Assembly: GCA_021186555.1 (NCBI GenBank)
Contig: JAJKFL010000012.1
Span: 7,425,394-7,489,393 of the forward strand
Length of the DNA stretch: 64,000 nt
Reading direction: 5' to 3'
From: Reticulitermes speratus
Taxonomy: Eukaryota > Arthropoda > Insecta > Blattodea > Rhinotermitidae
Shown here: positions 42,004 through 51,649 of the stretch, piece by piece
How positions within the stretch are numbered: position 1 is the first letter of the stretch
Layout: each line of letters begins with the position of its first letter
Made by a program: the position numbers and the translations under genes
Notes under the pieces: generated by a model
Database searches by the model: none
What the model was told of the DNA's origin: nothing
What the model saw: only the letters and a program-made list of their open reading frames with translations

Positions 42004-43420
42004 TTGCATCCAACAGAACAGATACCCTCCCTAGTTGTGGGCAATGAAAAATTAAAAGAAAGCATGGCCAATGCCTTCAATAATTACTTTCTAACAGTTG
42101 CTGAAAAACTAAATGTACAGAAATTTGGGAAAGGAGATGCCATCTCGTTGTTAAAAGAGTCTTTACCTGGAAACTTCTCCAGCATAAAAATAATCCCAAT
42201 TACTGAAGCTGAGATTAAAAGTATAATACGTTCACTTAAACCTAAAAATCTTCAGGATATGATGAAATAAATAGTAAAATCTTAAAAACTTGTGCTTCTG
42301 ATATCAGTCACCCATTAACCTTCATTTGTAATCATTCAATATATAAAGGTATCTTCCCTGATCGTCTCAAAATTGCAGTTGTAAAACCTCTGTATAAGAA
42401 AGGAGACAAAACTAATATAACAAATTACAGACCTATTTCGCTATTGACAGTTTTTTCAAAAGTATTCGAGAAAGCTCTGCACAGCAGATTAAGCCAACAT
42501 CTACACACTAACAACATATTGGTCCAGAACAGCATGGTTTTAGGAAAGGTATATCTACAGAAAAGGCTGCATTCAAACTAACTGATAGTGTGTTTAAATC
42601 TCTTAACCAAAAAATACATGTTGGAGGAATTTTCTGTGACCTAACGAAGGCCTTTGACTGTGTAAATCATGAAATTTTGTTATCTAAATTACATTTCTAT
42701 GGCTTCAAGGAGTAATGGCAGATTGGTTCAGATTCTATTTAACAAACAGACAACAGAAAGTCGAAATAAGATCTCCTAGTGCAACTCGAAAATTTTCCTC
42801 TGGCTGGGGTATGATGAAACATGGAGTCCCCAAGGGTCCATTCTAGGGCCCTTATTGTTCATAATTTATATCAATGACCTTCCACTGAGAATAAATTCCT
42901 TGTCAGAACCAATATTATTTGCTGATGACACTAGTGTCATAATCTCTAATAGAAATTTTGAAGATTTTTGTAGATATCAAACTCAGTTCTCTCCAGTATG
43001 ATTGAATGGTTCTCAGCAAACAAGCTAGTCCTAAATATAGAGAAAACAAATATAATGAAATTTGTAACAAATAATTCACCACAATGTTTATGACTATTGG
43101 TTATAAAGATATTACATAGAAGAAAAACTAAATTCAAAATTTCTTGGCTTACATCTTGATAACCACCTAAATTGGAAAGGTCATATGATCAAATGATACC
43201 TAAATTAAGTGCAGCATGTTATGCAGTTAGGTCAGTGTTCCACATCAGCAACATTAACACTGTCAAGTCAATTTATTTCGCATATTTTCACTCTATTGTA
43301 CAATACGGAATAATTTTTTGGGGAAATTCGTCCAACAGCAGGAAGATATTTACATTACAAAAGAAAATCATCAGAATTATGGTTGTGCACATCCTAGAAC
43401 TCATGCAGAAGTCTATTTAA
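42004..43420 (+). pseudogene. CR1/Jockey-like ORF2 reverse transcriptase domain
   Basis: In order: VGNEKLKESMANAFNNYFLT, PITEAEIKSIIRSLKPKN, NFRPISLL-type NYRPISLLTVFSKVFEKAL (42424-42480), CDLTKAFDCVNHEILLSKLH (42640-42690), [16 protein letters not shown] and LFADDTSVI (42918-42940, catalytic FADD), then MIWNWKGH-like text and FAYFHSIVQYGIIFWGNSSN. Several single-base shifts separate the blocks. Relatives at 32695 and 35880 are shorter. Confidence 0.85.
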
Positions 43421-43890
43421 AAAATTGGAGATTTTGCCTGTTCCATGCCAATATATATTTTCATTAATGAACTTCCTCGTTGATAATCAAGAAAACTTTC
43501 AAACAAATTAATCAATACACAGTATCAATACAAGCAATAAGCACCATCTTCATAGACCAATTGCTAACCTATCATGCTTCCACAAAAGTACATTCTATTC
43601 TAGTATCAGGATCTTCAATAGCTTACCGTGTAATATAAAAATCTTAAGAATGAAAAGGCACAATTTAAAGCAGCACTAAGAAGATACTTAAATGCACACT
43701 CCTTTTACTCTGTAGATGAATTTCTTATGAGTACTGTTAACCTATAATACTGACGTCTAAGACTGCACATAGAATGTTTAAAGCATTTTGCAATGTACAT
43801 TTTGTATGATTTTGTATGTTATGACTTATTCACATCCTCTTGTCTTGTGACAAAATTATGGATCCATGGAATGTATATATTATGTATGTA
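43421..43890 (+). repeat. CR1/Jockey-like 3' end with (ATGT)n tail
   Basis: The C-terminal KAALRRYLNAHSFYSVDEFL near 43668-43735 is followed by a 3' UTR (CTTGTGACAAAATTATGG) and TATGTATGTATGTATG at about 43880. This defines the 3' end of the element and matches 32695-33165 in order. Confidence 0.75.
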
Positions 43891-44357
43891 TGTATGTATT
43901 ATGAGACCTGTGGTTATGTATGGTGCAGAAATTTGATTTATAAGAGAGAAAGAGGAAGAAATGATAGCCACATGTAAAAGAAAAATAATGAGAATTTTGA
44001 GACGAAGGAGAAGAATTGGGTTGATCGAAACATGCAGATGTTAATGCAGGAGAAACGTGCTGGACGACTTCCAGAAAGGGAGACATAGGAAGCACAAAAA
44101 GAGAAAGGTAGCATTTTGCCACTTTAATATTTGACACATTTTGTGCTTTATGTCAGGTATGCACAAAATTTCCAAAAATCTAGGAACCACCTCAAAATTC
44201 TAGGGGCCAGAAATGACATGAAGAAAGTTCTGTACTTAGGACCCACAAATATTAAACACCACTGTATAAAATTTTGTGGTCTGGCCAACCAGGTGCCTGG
44301 GATATGTTCACCCTTGCTTTTTGTATAGAACTAAATGGTAAAGACTGTCAAAAGCAG
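43891..44357. other. No feature recognised
   Basis: Two weak ORFs on opposite strands (43880-44328) without domains. The plus strand at 43920-44040 reads vaguely like a retroelement C-terminus (EEEMIATCKRKIMRILRRRR), but the evidence is thin. Confidence 0.3.
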
Positions 44358-44639
44358 GTAAAATGTAAAGCAATCCCTATACGGGACCTGACAGGCCCTT
44401 AGGGTTCCAGGAGGTTGAGGCTCACAGATTTATAGACAATCGGCACATGAAGGTGGTAAGGTTGTCAGCCCTACGCACCAGCCGCCTTTACCCCCCACGA
44501 AATATTCCTGGTAGTCATTTCTGTTAGAGGCTGAGTCGAGCCAGGGCCATAGTGCGGCCGGAAGGATTATATCAATGAAAAACTCCAATGACACCATCGG
44601 AAATCGAACCCGCGACCTTCCGGCTTGTAGCGCAGTGGG
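44358..44639 (-). repeat. SINE family D, minus-strand copy, head cut off
   Basis: It matches the reverse complement of 16731-17036 from the 3' tail to the B box (GGTCGCGGGTTCGATTTCC on the minus strand). The A-box end is replaced by the palindrome starting at 44640. Confidence 0.8.
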
Positions 44640-44830
44640 TCCTGTTGATTAAGCTAGTCTCAAATCACTGGACATGTGATTGGGACTAGCTCAATCAACA
44701 GGACCCACCTGAGTAGGCCTGAAGACGGAAGAAGAGCCATCTTCCGAAACGTTGTGAATTTTAGATTTTATATATATTTTTATATATTTTACATTTTATA
44801 TTTTACATTTTATTCACATTAAAGACGATG
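44638..44830. repeat. Inverted-repeat element with GAAACG signature, inserted in SINE-D
   Basis: TGGGTCCTGTTGATTAAGC...AATCAC (left) is inverted as GTGATTGGGACTAGCTCAAT...GGACCCA (right), arms of about 33 bp around TGGACAT. Then CCTGAAGACGGAAG...CTTCCGAAACGTTGTG follows, a layout like the hammerhead elements, but the cleavage triplet would be GTG and helix I cannot pair. Confidence 0.6.
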
Positions 44831-45384
44831 CACAAAGTCCAAGCAACGAGTGGTTCACAATGTTGTATACCATAGTCAGAACATTTTAGAATTCAACAAA
44901 GTGGTTGTTGTTCGCGATGATTTAATTATGCAGCTGCTCGAAGATTTCTGAAATTGAAAAGTCCTGTTGTCTATCTTGATGGGGGGGGGGGGGGGGGGGG
45001 GTAGACGAAAGTCTGATGCATAAGCATAGCATAAGCTTGGAACAAGTTAGGAAGCAACTAACTTGCGTGCTTTTAAGCGAAGTATAATTTTTGTACGGTT
45101 TTATATAGGTATAATTTGTGTAATAATTGGAAGCAATGTCTTTAGTGGCTTTTCAGTAAACAGTGAGGGAAATATGAGATGGGGTAATAAATTAAAAATC
45201 TTTGATTAATACGGACTTGCCTGGTAGTTGTCTGGAAACTGAAACCCGCTAATTTCGAATAAGTCATGAACTCTGTACAGAATAGAAACTTGGTCTATTC
45301 ATACAATAACTCACAATGTAACACAAGCCTATCTTGTCACTGTACGTAATTAGGTACCTCACAATAAGGACGTATGGGCTAGTA
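44831..45384. other. No gene recognised; G21 run
   Basis: A run of about 21 G at 44981-45001. The rest is AT-rich unassigned DNA. Confidence 0.4.
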
Positions 45385-45568
45385 GGTGTCTAGTTCCATG
45401 CATTCTTAATCTCTGCACCAGATGAAGGTCAACAGTCACCTGCATATCCCAGCACCCCCCCCCCCCCCATACCCGTAGGATAAGTTGATGGACTGGCCAC
45501 TGAATCTCTCTAAAAGCTGTCAGTAGTCAAAGACGTCTTAGTTCCACCTGGTATTGAACCCTGATATC
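45385..45568 (-). repeat. SINE family B, minus-strand, part 1 (split by SINE-C)
   Basis: The reverse complement order is a B box-like GGTTCAATACC, then body, then GCAGAGATTAAGAATGCATG and CTAGACACC. A C14 run at 45455-45468 replaces part of the body. The insertion point CTGATATC is duplicated. Confidence 0.6.
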
Positions 45569-45862
45569 GGCCGTGCCATGGCTCAGGCGGGTTAGTAGCC
45601 AGCCTCCCACCGCGGAGGCCCGGGTTCGATCCCGGGTCAGTCCATGTGGGATTTATGATGGACAAAGTGTCACTGAGACAGGTTTTCCCCCGAGTACTTC
45701 GGATTTCCCCTGTCAATTTCATTCCACCGGTGCTTCATTACTTGTAAAAATGGGGAAAAAAAACTGATCATCTTTCCTCTTCATCACAGGTTGCACAATA
45801 AGCTTAAGGCTGGGGTGCGTCTGTAGCATCTGCTGCGGGCCCTTCACCAAAAAAAAAAGAAC
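45569..45862 (+). repeat. SINE family C, full copy nested in SINE-B
   Basis: GGCCGTGCCATGGCTCAGGC head, GGGTTCGATCCCGGG B box, GAGTACTTCGGATTTCCCC, GGTGCGTCTGTAGC, CTGCTGCGGGCCC plus A-tail. Target duplication CTGATATC at 45561-45568 and 45863-45870. Confidence 0.9.
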
Positions 45863-45922
45863 CTGATATCTCAATCGTCAAGTCTATGTCTTAGTTACTA
45901 TACCAACTCAAATCACCCAGGA
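45863..45922 (-). repeat. SINE family B, minus-strand, part 2 (tRNA head)
   Basis: The reverse complement GAGTTGGTATAGTAACTAAG is the A-box end of family B, completing the copy interrupted by the SINE-C. Confidence 0.55.
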
Positions 45923-45959
45923 GAGGAAAATCAGGAATTTTCACAAAGGAAAATCCCCA

Positions 45960-46196
45960 AACCCCAAATAGAAGAAATCACAAGTTACACACCAACAAAT
46001 GCACTATATTTTTCACTTTTTTACTATTCAACCCCTACATATGTTTCAACCCTTACAGGGTTAATGTAGACTACGAGCCCCCTGAAGATGACCCTGTAAG
46101 GGTTCAAACATATATAGGGGTTGAAGAGTAAAAAAGTGAAAAAAATATAGTACATTTCGTTGGTGTGTAATTTGTGATGTTAATAATGCACGGTGA
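45960..46196. mobile_element. Inverted-repeat element with hammerhead-like core (element G)
   Basis: Left arm about 45964-46062 (TTACACACCAACAAATGCAC ... CCCTTACAGGGTT) and right arm about 46092-46171 are inverted with few differences. The core is in the right arm. The outer tag ATGCACGGTGA is at 46186, which also became the target site duplication of the SINE-A that follows. Confidence 0.65.
46078..46120 (+). pseudogene. Hammerhead-like motif with a mutated core
   Basis: CCCC/GGGG helix I, CTGAAGA, extra T, GACCC/AGGGTT-type helix II, then CAAAC where GAAAC is required (G12 to C), loop ATAT and ATA. The inverted left arm keeps GAAAC but lacks the CTGAAGA half. Expected to be inactive as it stands. 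Confidence 0.5.
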
Positions 46197-46454
46197 TCCA
46201 GTGGCCGTGCGGTCTAAGGCGTGGGTCTCGGCCGCTCGCTTACTGGATGTGGGTTCGAATCCCACCGGGGGCATGGATGTTTGTCTCTTGTGAGTGTTGT
46301 GTGTTGTTGTCAGGTAGAGGCCTCTGCGACGAGCCGATCCCTCGTCCAGAGGAGTCCTACCGACTGTGGTGTGTCTCTCAGTGTAATCAACAGGAATTAA
46401 AACCTCGACACTGAAAGGGGAAACCGGAGTAGGTAGAAGAGGACTATAAAAAAA
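46197..46454 (+). repeat. SINE family A with 15-bp target duplication
   Basis: The head CCAGTGGCCGTGCGGTC, B box GGTTCGAATCCC and body are present; the 3' part (GAAAGGGGAAACCGGAG) is atypical. The flanks AATAATGCACGGTGA at 46182-46196 and 46455-46469 are an exact 15-bp duplication. Confidence 0.95.
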
Positions 46455-46714
46455 AATAATGCACGGTGAAGATAAAATGAAACCCAATAGAACAGTTGTG
46501 TATTAGTGACATAAGTTAGGAAGGTATGGAAAGGTTGATAGGAAGGGGTGGTGACCTGTCTTAGATTACCTTCTTGTAAGTCATTACACAAGCTAAAGAA
46601 AATTGTAAACACGCCAGAAACGGTAAGCAGTCTAAGTGGGATATAAATATTTAAAATATACGAGTATGCCTACTCTTCCCTGCTAACACAGGACAGGGAT
46701 AAACTGAAGATATA

Positions 46715-46791
46715 CAGGGTATACACAAAAGAATGGTGCGGTTTCAATGGTAAATAAAGGGAAACCGCACCATTATTTTGTGTATACTCTG
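46715..46791. mobile_element. 77-bp mariner-type MITE with TA target duplication
   Basis: The ends CAGGGTATACACAAAAGAAT...GGTGCGGTTTCA and GAAACCGCACCATTATTTTG...ACTCTG are inverted repeats almost equal to those of the element at 7612-8178. TA flanks at 46713-46714 and 46792-46793. It consists of little more than the two termini. Confidence 0.9.
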
Positions 46792-46793
46792 TA

Positions 46794-48556
46794 TATGAGG
46801 ATCTAGGTTGCAACAGGGGTTGTGGCTGGTCAGTCATGTTGTGCACGTTAAGGAACGTGTTATCTGAGTATATAACGTGGGTAAAATGTTTATTTAGGGG
46901 AAAACCGAATAATTCGGCGAAATGAAACACTTTTCACAATAAATCCATATACATGTCCAGGAACTGAAAACGTGACTCCACAGTGGGCTGCAACACTGCC
47001 TCTCCCAATGTCCTATTCTGCTGGACAGGTTTACCAAACCTCGACTCGATCTACAGGTCGACTTCTTTGTCATGGAATGTGACAGCAGCTTGTATGTTAG
47101 TACTAGGTTCTACTAGATTGTGTTGGATGACCTAGAAATCGGGATTTATCTTCGAGCGGGAGCAGGGATGTATGTTTTCAGGTCTTCTAGGCGGGTGTTG
47201 CTCCAGTAGTTGTCTTATAGGTCTTGGCACCTTAGCGTATACTGAGTTTGTTTCGACGTTTCGAGAAACATGCTACTTCCATCTTCAGGGTGAATGAATT
47301 ATGATTTAGGCGGATTCTGAAGTGATTGAACAGGCAGTCAGTGACGTTAGGCTAATAGTCCATCATGTCAAGTCGTTACAGACCGCTGTATCTGTCACTT
47401 ACGTCGTTGAAAACTGTTAAAATTTTCCCTTATATCGGTACAGACCGCTATATGTTTCATTTGCGTCTTTCCACTGTAGCGAGGAACGTCCTAAGCCTAG
47501 GTTATGCATTGACTCTTTAATTACTTGAGGCTTTAATAAGCAGTGGTAAGTATTTTTACCACTTCAGCATTAAAAAATTTTATTTTTTTATATATATAAT
47601 GTGTTTGTGCGTTTGGTGTAATTATTACAGTAAGCAGCTACTTTTTTCCTAAGTGACACTAGACGGTTGATTTTTGTAATGTAATGTATTTTGTTTATTT
47701 TGAAGTATGAACTGGGTTTTTATGTCTTATGTAGATGAATTATCCAACTGAGCGAATTCTGGGAACCTCCTTAGAAAAATCAGGAGCATGGGAAAGAAAA
47801 ATACTACCATTTTGAGTGTTTCCAAAGGATAATGTGCCCCTGCTCTCTGCAACCCGAAACACTCCCGTCGGTAACACAGCTCGCTATGCTCCCAGCAAAC
47901 TGTAGGTTACAATAAAATTTCATTCGAAAGGGTAAAATTCCGACATTTGATAGATACGGGGATGGAAAAACATTTTCCTCATTTTGTGACCGTCATCAGA
48001 AATTTGGGATATCTTTCCGTTTTACATATTTATTTAGATTTGTAATTACAAGTTGTGAGCTATTTTTTGCATTCCGCCACCTGATTTCAGAACTGACCTT
48101 GACACGTGCCATACTTTGATCAGTTCATATGTACTTAACACGGTTTACCGCCAAAACCCAGCCAGAGGATCGTTGACATTCGTTGAGGACAGACGTGGTT
48201 TCGTTTCCTTCCGCCTTGCAAGGTGCATCACTGCTAGCAGCAGAGGGGTAGTTCCTGGGGCAATATAGTGCGCTGCAGTTTGCTAGCTAATCAGCAGGTA
48301 CATACGATTTTATATTAATTTACTTACATTAAAATCACTTGTAAACCAAAATAAACTTTTTTATTGTTGATATTAAATATTATTTCGGCGCTTTTCGAAG
48401 TTGAAACTTAACACGTAGCGACGTCGTCATTATGAAGATCACAGCAATTTATCTGGAATTTTACAATTAAGTATTTCAACTTAAATGTTTTGTTAGTACA
48501 TATTAATTTCTAATTGTTGCTGGTATAAATGAACGCGAAATATTAGGTTAAAAACT
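46794..48556. other. No gene recognised
   Basis: TTCGACGTTTCGAGAAACAT...CTACTTCCATCTTCAGGGTG at 47251-47290 is a minus-strand CTGAAGA/GAAAC layout without a valid cleavage site. The remainder is unassigned. Confidence 0.35.
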
Positions 48557-48802
48557 TTATCTTCCTTTTTTATTACGCTGAATATGCATTTGTAACTTTC
48601 CTGATGTATTCATACGCCAACAACTGCTACAGGTTGTACGTGTTCTGAAAGAACGACGGCCATCTTCGTTACATACAGCAGGAAGAGGCGAACAAAATAT
48701 ACACCGATATTTACAAAGATATTTACAAGTGGCGTGGAAAGAACAAGTTACATGCTGTAAATATAATGTTGTTGACTTGCATTCGGCAGGCAAACGTTTC
48801 AA
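48557..48802 (-). other. 81-codon frame with paired cysteines, uncertain
   Basis: The minus frame carries CKYLCKYRCIFC, then RRSFRTRTTCSSC. CxxC pairs separated by a basic stretch recall the C-terminal zinc finger of piggyBac-type transposases, but no catalytic part is nearby. Could be coincidence. Confidence 0.2.
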
Positions 48803-49334
48803 ATCTTGAAAGGGAAAATATTGATCTATTATTATCCAGATTTATCAAGGCTTTCTTCCACCCAGAGTGGCGCCCATAGAAACTGAAATTTCGTACGTAT
48901 AAATTCCATTCAAGATTTTGTTTTATTCCTTTGCGATAATGTTTTGTAATATGTTATTATCGCTTTTTTATACATGCCTTATATTTATACAACGTATTAC
49001 TTAATCGATTATTAATTTATTATCTCTATATTTTATAATTTCTTGACAGTATTTTTGAATCATAATTATAAACAATAATATTTAACTTCAGCTCGAATTT
49101 TATGAGGTAGTTAGGAGACCGAGTGAAAGTGGTAGATTTATGGGGTTTGTTTATATAAGTAATTGATTTAGTTGAACGTATGGGAAAAAATGTAGACTCA
49201 ATCATTTTAATATTTTATTATTACATTGCTTTAATATTTTATGTGAAAAAAATCCAAGAACACAAAAACATTTTAAATTATACTTTTAAGCAGGAGAGAA
49301 AAGTTTTAGTTTTTTTTGTGGGTTTATATATGTA
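48803..49334. other. AT-rich DNA, nothing recognised
   Basis: No ORF, RNA or repeat family could be supported. Confidence 0.4.
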
Positions 49335-49395
49335 AAATCCACCTCCATATAGCGCGGAGGTTACGAATAATGGGAGCTATGCCTCTATTACAACA
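49335..49395 (+). repeat. SINE family B, short 3' fragment
   Basis: CCACCTCCATATAGCGCGG then AGGTTACGAATAATGGGAGC and ATGCCTCTATT correspond to the CACCTCCATCTAGTGCCGAGG...GAGTGGAGCTATACCTC part of the body. Confidence 0.6.
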
Positions 49396-49617
49396 AATCC
49401 TGTTACTTGATTTATGAATTTTATGAGATATGTAGAAGAATTGGAGATGGAATAGTTATGTGTTTGCTTCTTTAGGTAATTGATTCAGACAAACCTACGA
49501 GAAAAATGCGGGCTGCTTTATTATGTTATTACTTTATTTTTTGTATGAATGAACCCAAGAGCATATTGAATTATAAGTAGGATGGGAAGCTTTTAACTTT
49601 TTATAGTTTTATGTAGG

Positions 49618-49722
49618 TAAGACCAGTCTCAATATAGAGAGGAGGTTACGAACGAGTGGAGCTCTACATCTACTCCCCCTATACGCCTTCATGGCGTGGA
49701 CAGGATAACTTTACCTGATTTT
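49618..49722 (+). repeat. SINE family B, 3' fragment
   Basis: GAGGTTACGAACGAGTGGAG, CTCCCCCTATACGCCTTCAT, GGCGTGGACAGGATAACTTT and ACC: the final third of the family. Confidence 0.7.
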
Positions 49723-50243
49723 CTACCTTTTTATGTAGGTGAGAGGTAAGTGGAAAATGTTATGGATATGTTATGATTGAACTATAAAGTTGAGCTTTGC
49801 TTATTAGAGACAGAAGATGGTGATAAATTTATTGAATATTTAAATAATGCAGATAAATCATGAAACGAAATGAATGAAAAAGAAATATTATTATGGAGGT
49901 GGACAGAACAGAATGCAAGATAACAAGAAAAGTAACTAAATGTTTAGACAGAAGGTAAGGAGGTCAGTGATTGCGTTAAAAATTTGAAAGCAATGTCTGG
50001 TCTATAAGACTTAAAAAGAGATGAGTAAGTTTTGGTAAATATGGGTGGAAGATTAGGAAATTGGTTATTAAATAACATTTTTTGTAAACGTAGGTATACA
50101 GGCTGAATACTGTAAAATCCGTGATGTTAGCAGGTGTACTGTTCTGTTTAATATGATTCAACTACTAAATGTTTGGTTTGATTTGATATTAGTCTGGGGG
50201 GGATATGACACTTATTAGTATTAGTATCAGTATTAGCATTAGT
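49723..50243. other. No feature recognised
   Basis: AT-rich. A short (TAGTAT)n-like tract at 50212-50245 precedes the next SINE fragment. Confidence 0.35.
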
Positions 50244-50342
50244 ACTCAACCTCCATCTAGCGCCGAAGTCAAGAGTGTGTGGAGCCAAACCCCTACTGTC
50301 CCTCTGTGCTTTCGTAACATGTATGGGATAAATTTACCTTTT
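50244..50342 (+). repeat. SINE family B, 3' fragment
   Basis: CAACCTCCATCTAGCGCCGA, AGTCAAGAGTGTGTGGAGCC, CCCTACTGTCCC, ending GGGATAAATTTACCTTTT. Confidence 0.65.
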
Positions 50343-50379
50343 ATTACTATTAGAATTAGAATTTGTAACACTTTAATTC

Positions 50380-50690
50380 CTTCACCGAATATTATTCAGG
50401 AGAGAAAATCAAGAAGAGTGCGTTGGACAGGCCATGTAGCACGTATGGGGGAGGGGATAGTTGCACACAGGGTTTTGGTGGGTAAACCCGAGGGAAAGAG
50501 TCTATTTGGAAAACCGAGGCTTAGGTAGGAGGATAATATTAAAATGGATCTTCAAGAAGTGGGATGGGGAGGCATGGACTGGATTGATATGGCTCAGGAT
50601 AGGGACAGGTGGCGAGCTGTTGTGAATGCGGTAATGAACCTTCGGGTTCAATAAAATGCGGGGAATGTTTGACAAAACTGGAGTTAGTTA
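50380..50690 (+). pseudogene. RTE-like non-LTR C-terminus, plus-strand copy
   Basis: The plus frame gives [39 protein letters not shown], a stop, then [20 protein letters not shown] and [16 protein letters not shown]. The 3' end GGAATGTTTGACAAAACTGG then (AGTT)n is the same as in the minus-strand copies. A TAG at about 50526 breaks the frame. Confidence 0.8.
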
Positions 50691-50740
50691 GTTAGTTATG
50701 TAGGTAGGTAGGTAGGTAGGTGGGTGGGTAGTTAGTAACT
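50691..50740 (+). repeat. (GTAG)n microsatellite
   Basis: GTAGGTAGGTAGGTAGGTAG continues the simple-repeat tail of the RTE-like element and has expanded into a separate motif. Confidence 0.85.
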
Positions 50741-51649
50741 TACTGATTATTAATTTTGTACTCGTACTTTTACATCATGTCACGCTATCTATTCTGCTTC
50801 GTCTTAAAGTGTAGAATGGTGAATGCCTTTGTTAACAATATTTCAAAACCAGTTTACATTTTTTAACCAACAATGACGTGTCTTGCTAGGAATAGCCCGT
50901 TTCTTGAATTTAAAGCTTCTGTAGCTGATATTTTTTTTGCAGTTCTGCTTAGCAATTCCACTGTAACGTCAAGACACTAGCACGATATACCTCACTGCAG
51001 CCCTTTCCCTCCCTTCTGTTCGTAACTCGCCGTACGGTAATTCCAGTTACACCTTAGTTGCTCTCGTCCTTATCTGTTGTAAGCCCAGGTGGCTTGATGC
51101 TGACCTAACACAACGTAATCTGACTCTACGTCCCGTTTTCTAACCTTCATCAACTCATTTTTCCAGTGTATTCCTTCTGGTCTCTTTCTGTGGCGATGTA
51201 TGACGTACAGCACCGCTGTGTCCTCTGCACAGAACGTCAGTGGTTTAACGAAACGCGTTTTAGCTCATGCTTATTGTGTTTTATGCGTTGCTGCCATACC
51301 TCTGTCGTGCTTAATACGTTGGAATACTGACATGTCATTAGACTAATGATATTCTGAAGAAACTTTGTGCATTTGAAACATTAAGTACCCGAATTCCTAT
51401 ATCATTAAATCTGTTACTGAATATTGTGTTTCTGGCTAGTTCTTTGGAGCAGACAACCGAAAGGGTCTTGAGTAAATAAAAAAATTAATTTCATTTTTAT
51501 TTAATTATCGGCACTTGGTAATGAAAGAGGTTGTTCGATTTGGAGATTATTACGCGAGAAAGTCCGCTAGATCAAGTCAGGTGACAGCCGTTTAGACCGC
51601 AGGTGTTCATAACCTCAGAACACCATGCCTAGTGTAGTCAATAGGGCGT
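50741..51649. other. No feature recognised
   Basis: No ORF above 60 codons on either strand and no recognisable repeat family. Confidence 0.4.

Noticed and set aside
44700..44760. Hammerhead-like CCTGAAGACGGAAG...CTTCCGAAACGTTGTG
   Set aside because: The would-be cleavage triplet is GTG (H cannot be G), and the flanks cannot form helix I.
438..46454. True tRNA genes at the A/B-box heads
   Set aside because: All are followed by SINE bodies and A-tails or TTTACC tails, and several have target duplications. The cloverleafs are degenerate.
47251..47290. Minus-strand CTGAAGATGG...CGAAACGTCG as ribozyme
   Set aside because: No helix III or cleavage site after GAAAC, and helix II is weak.
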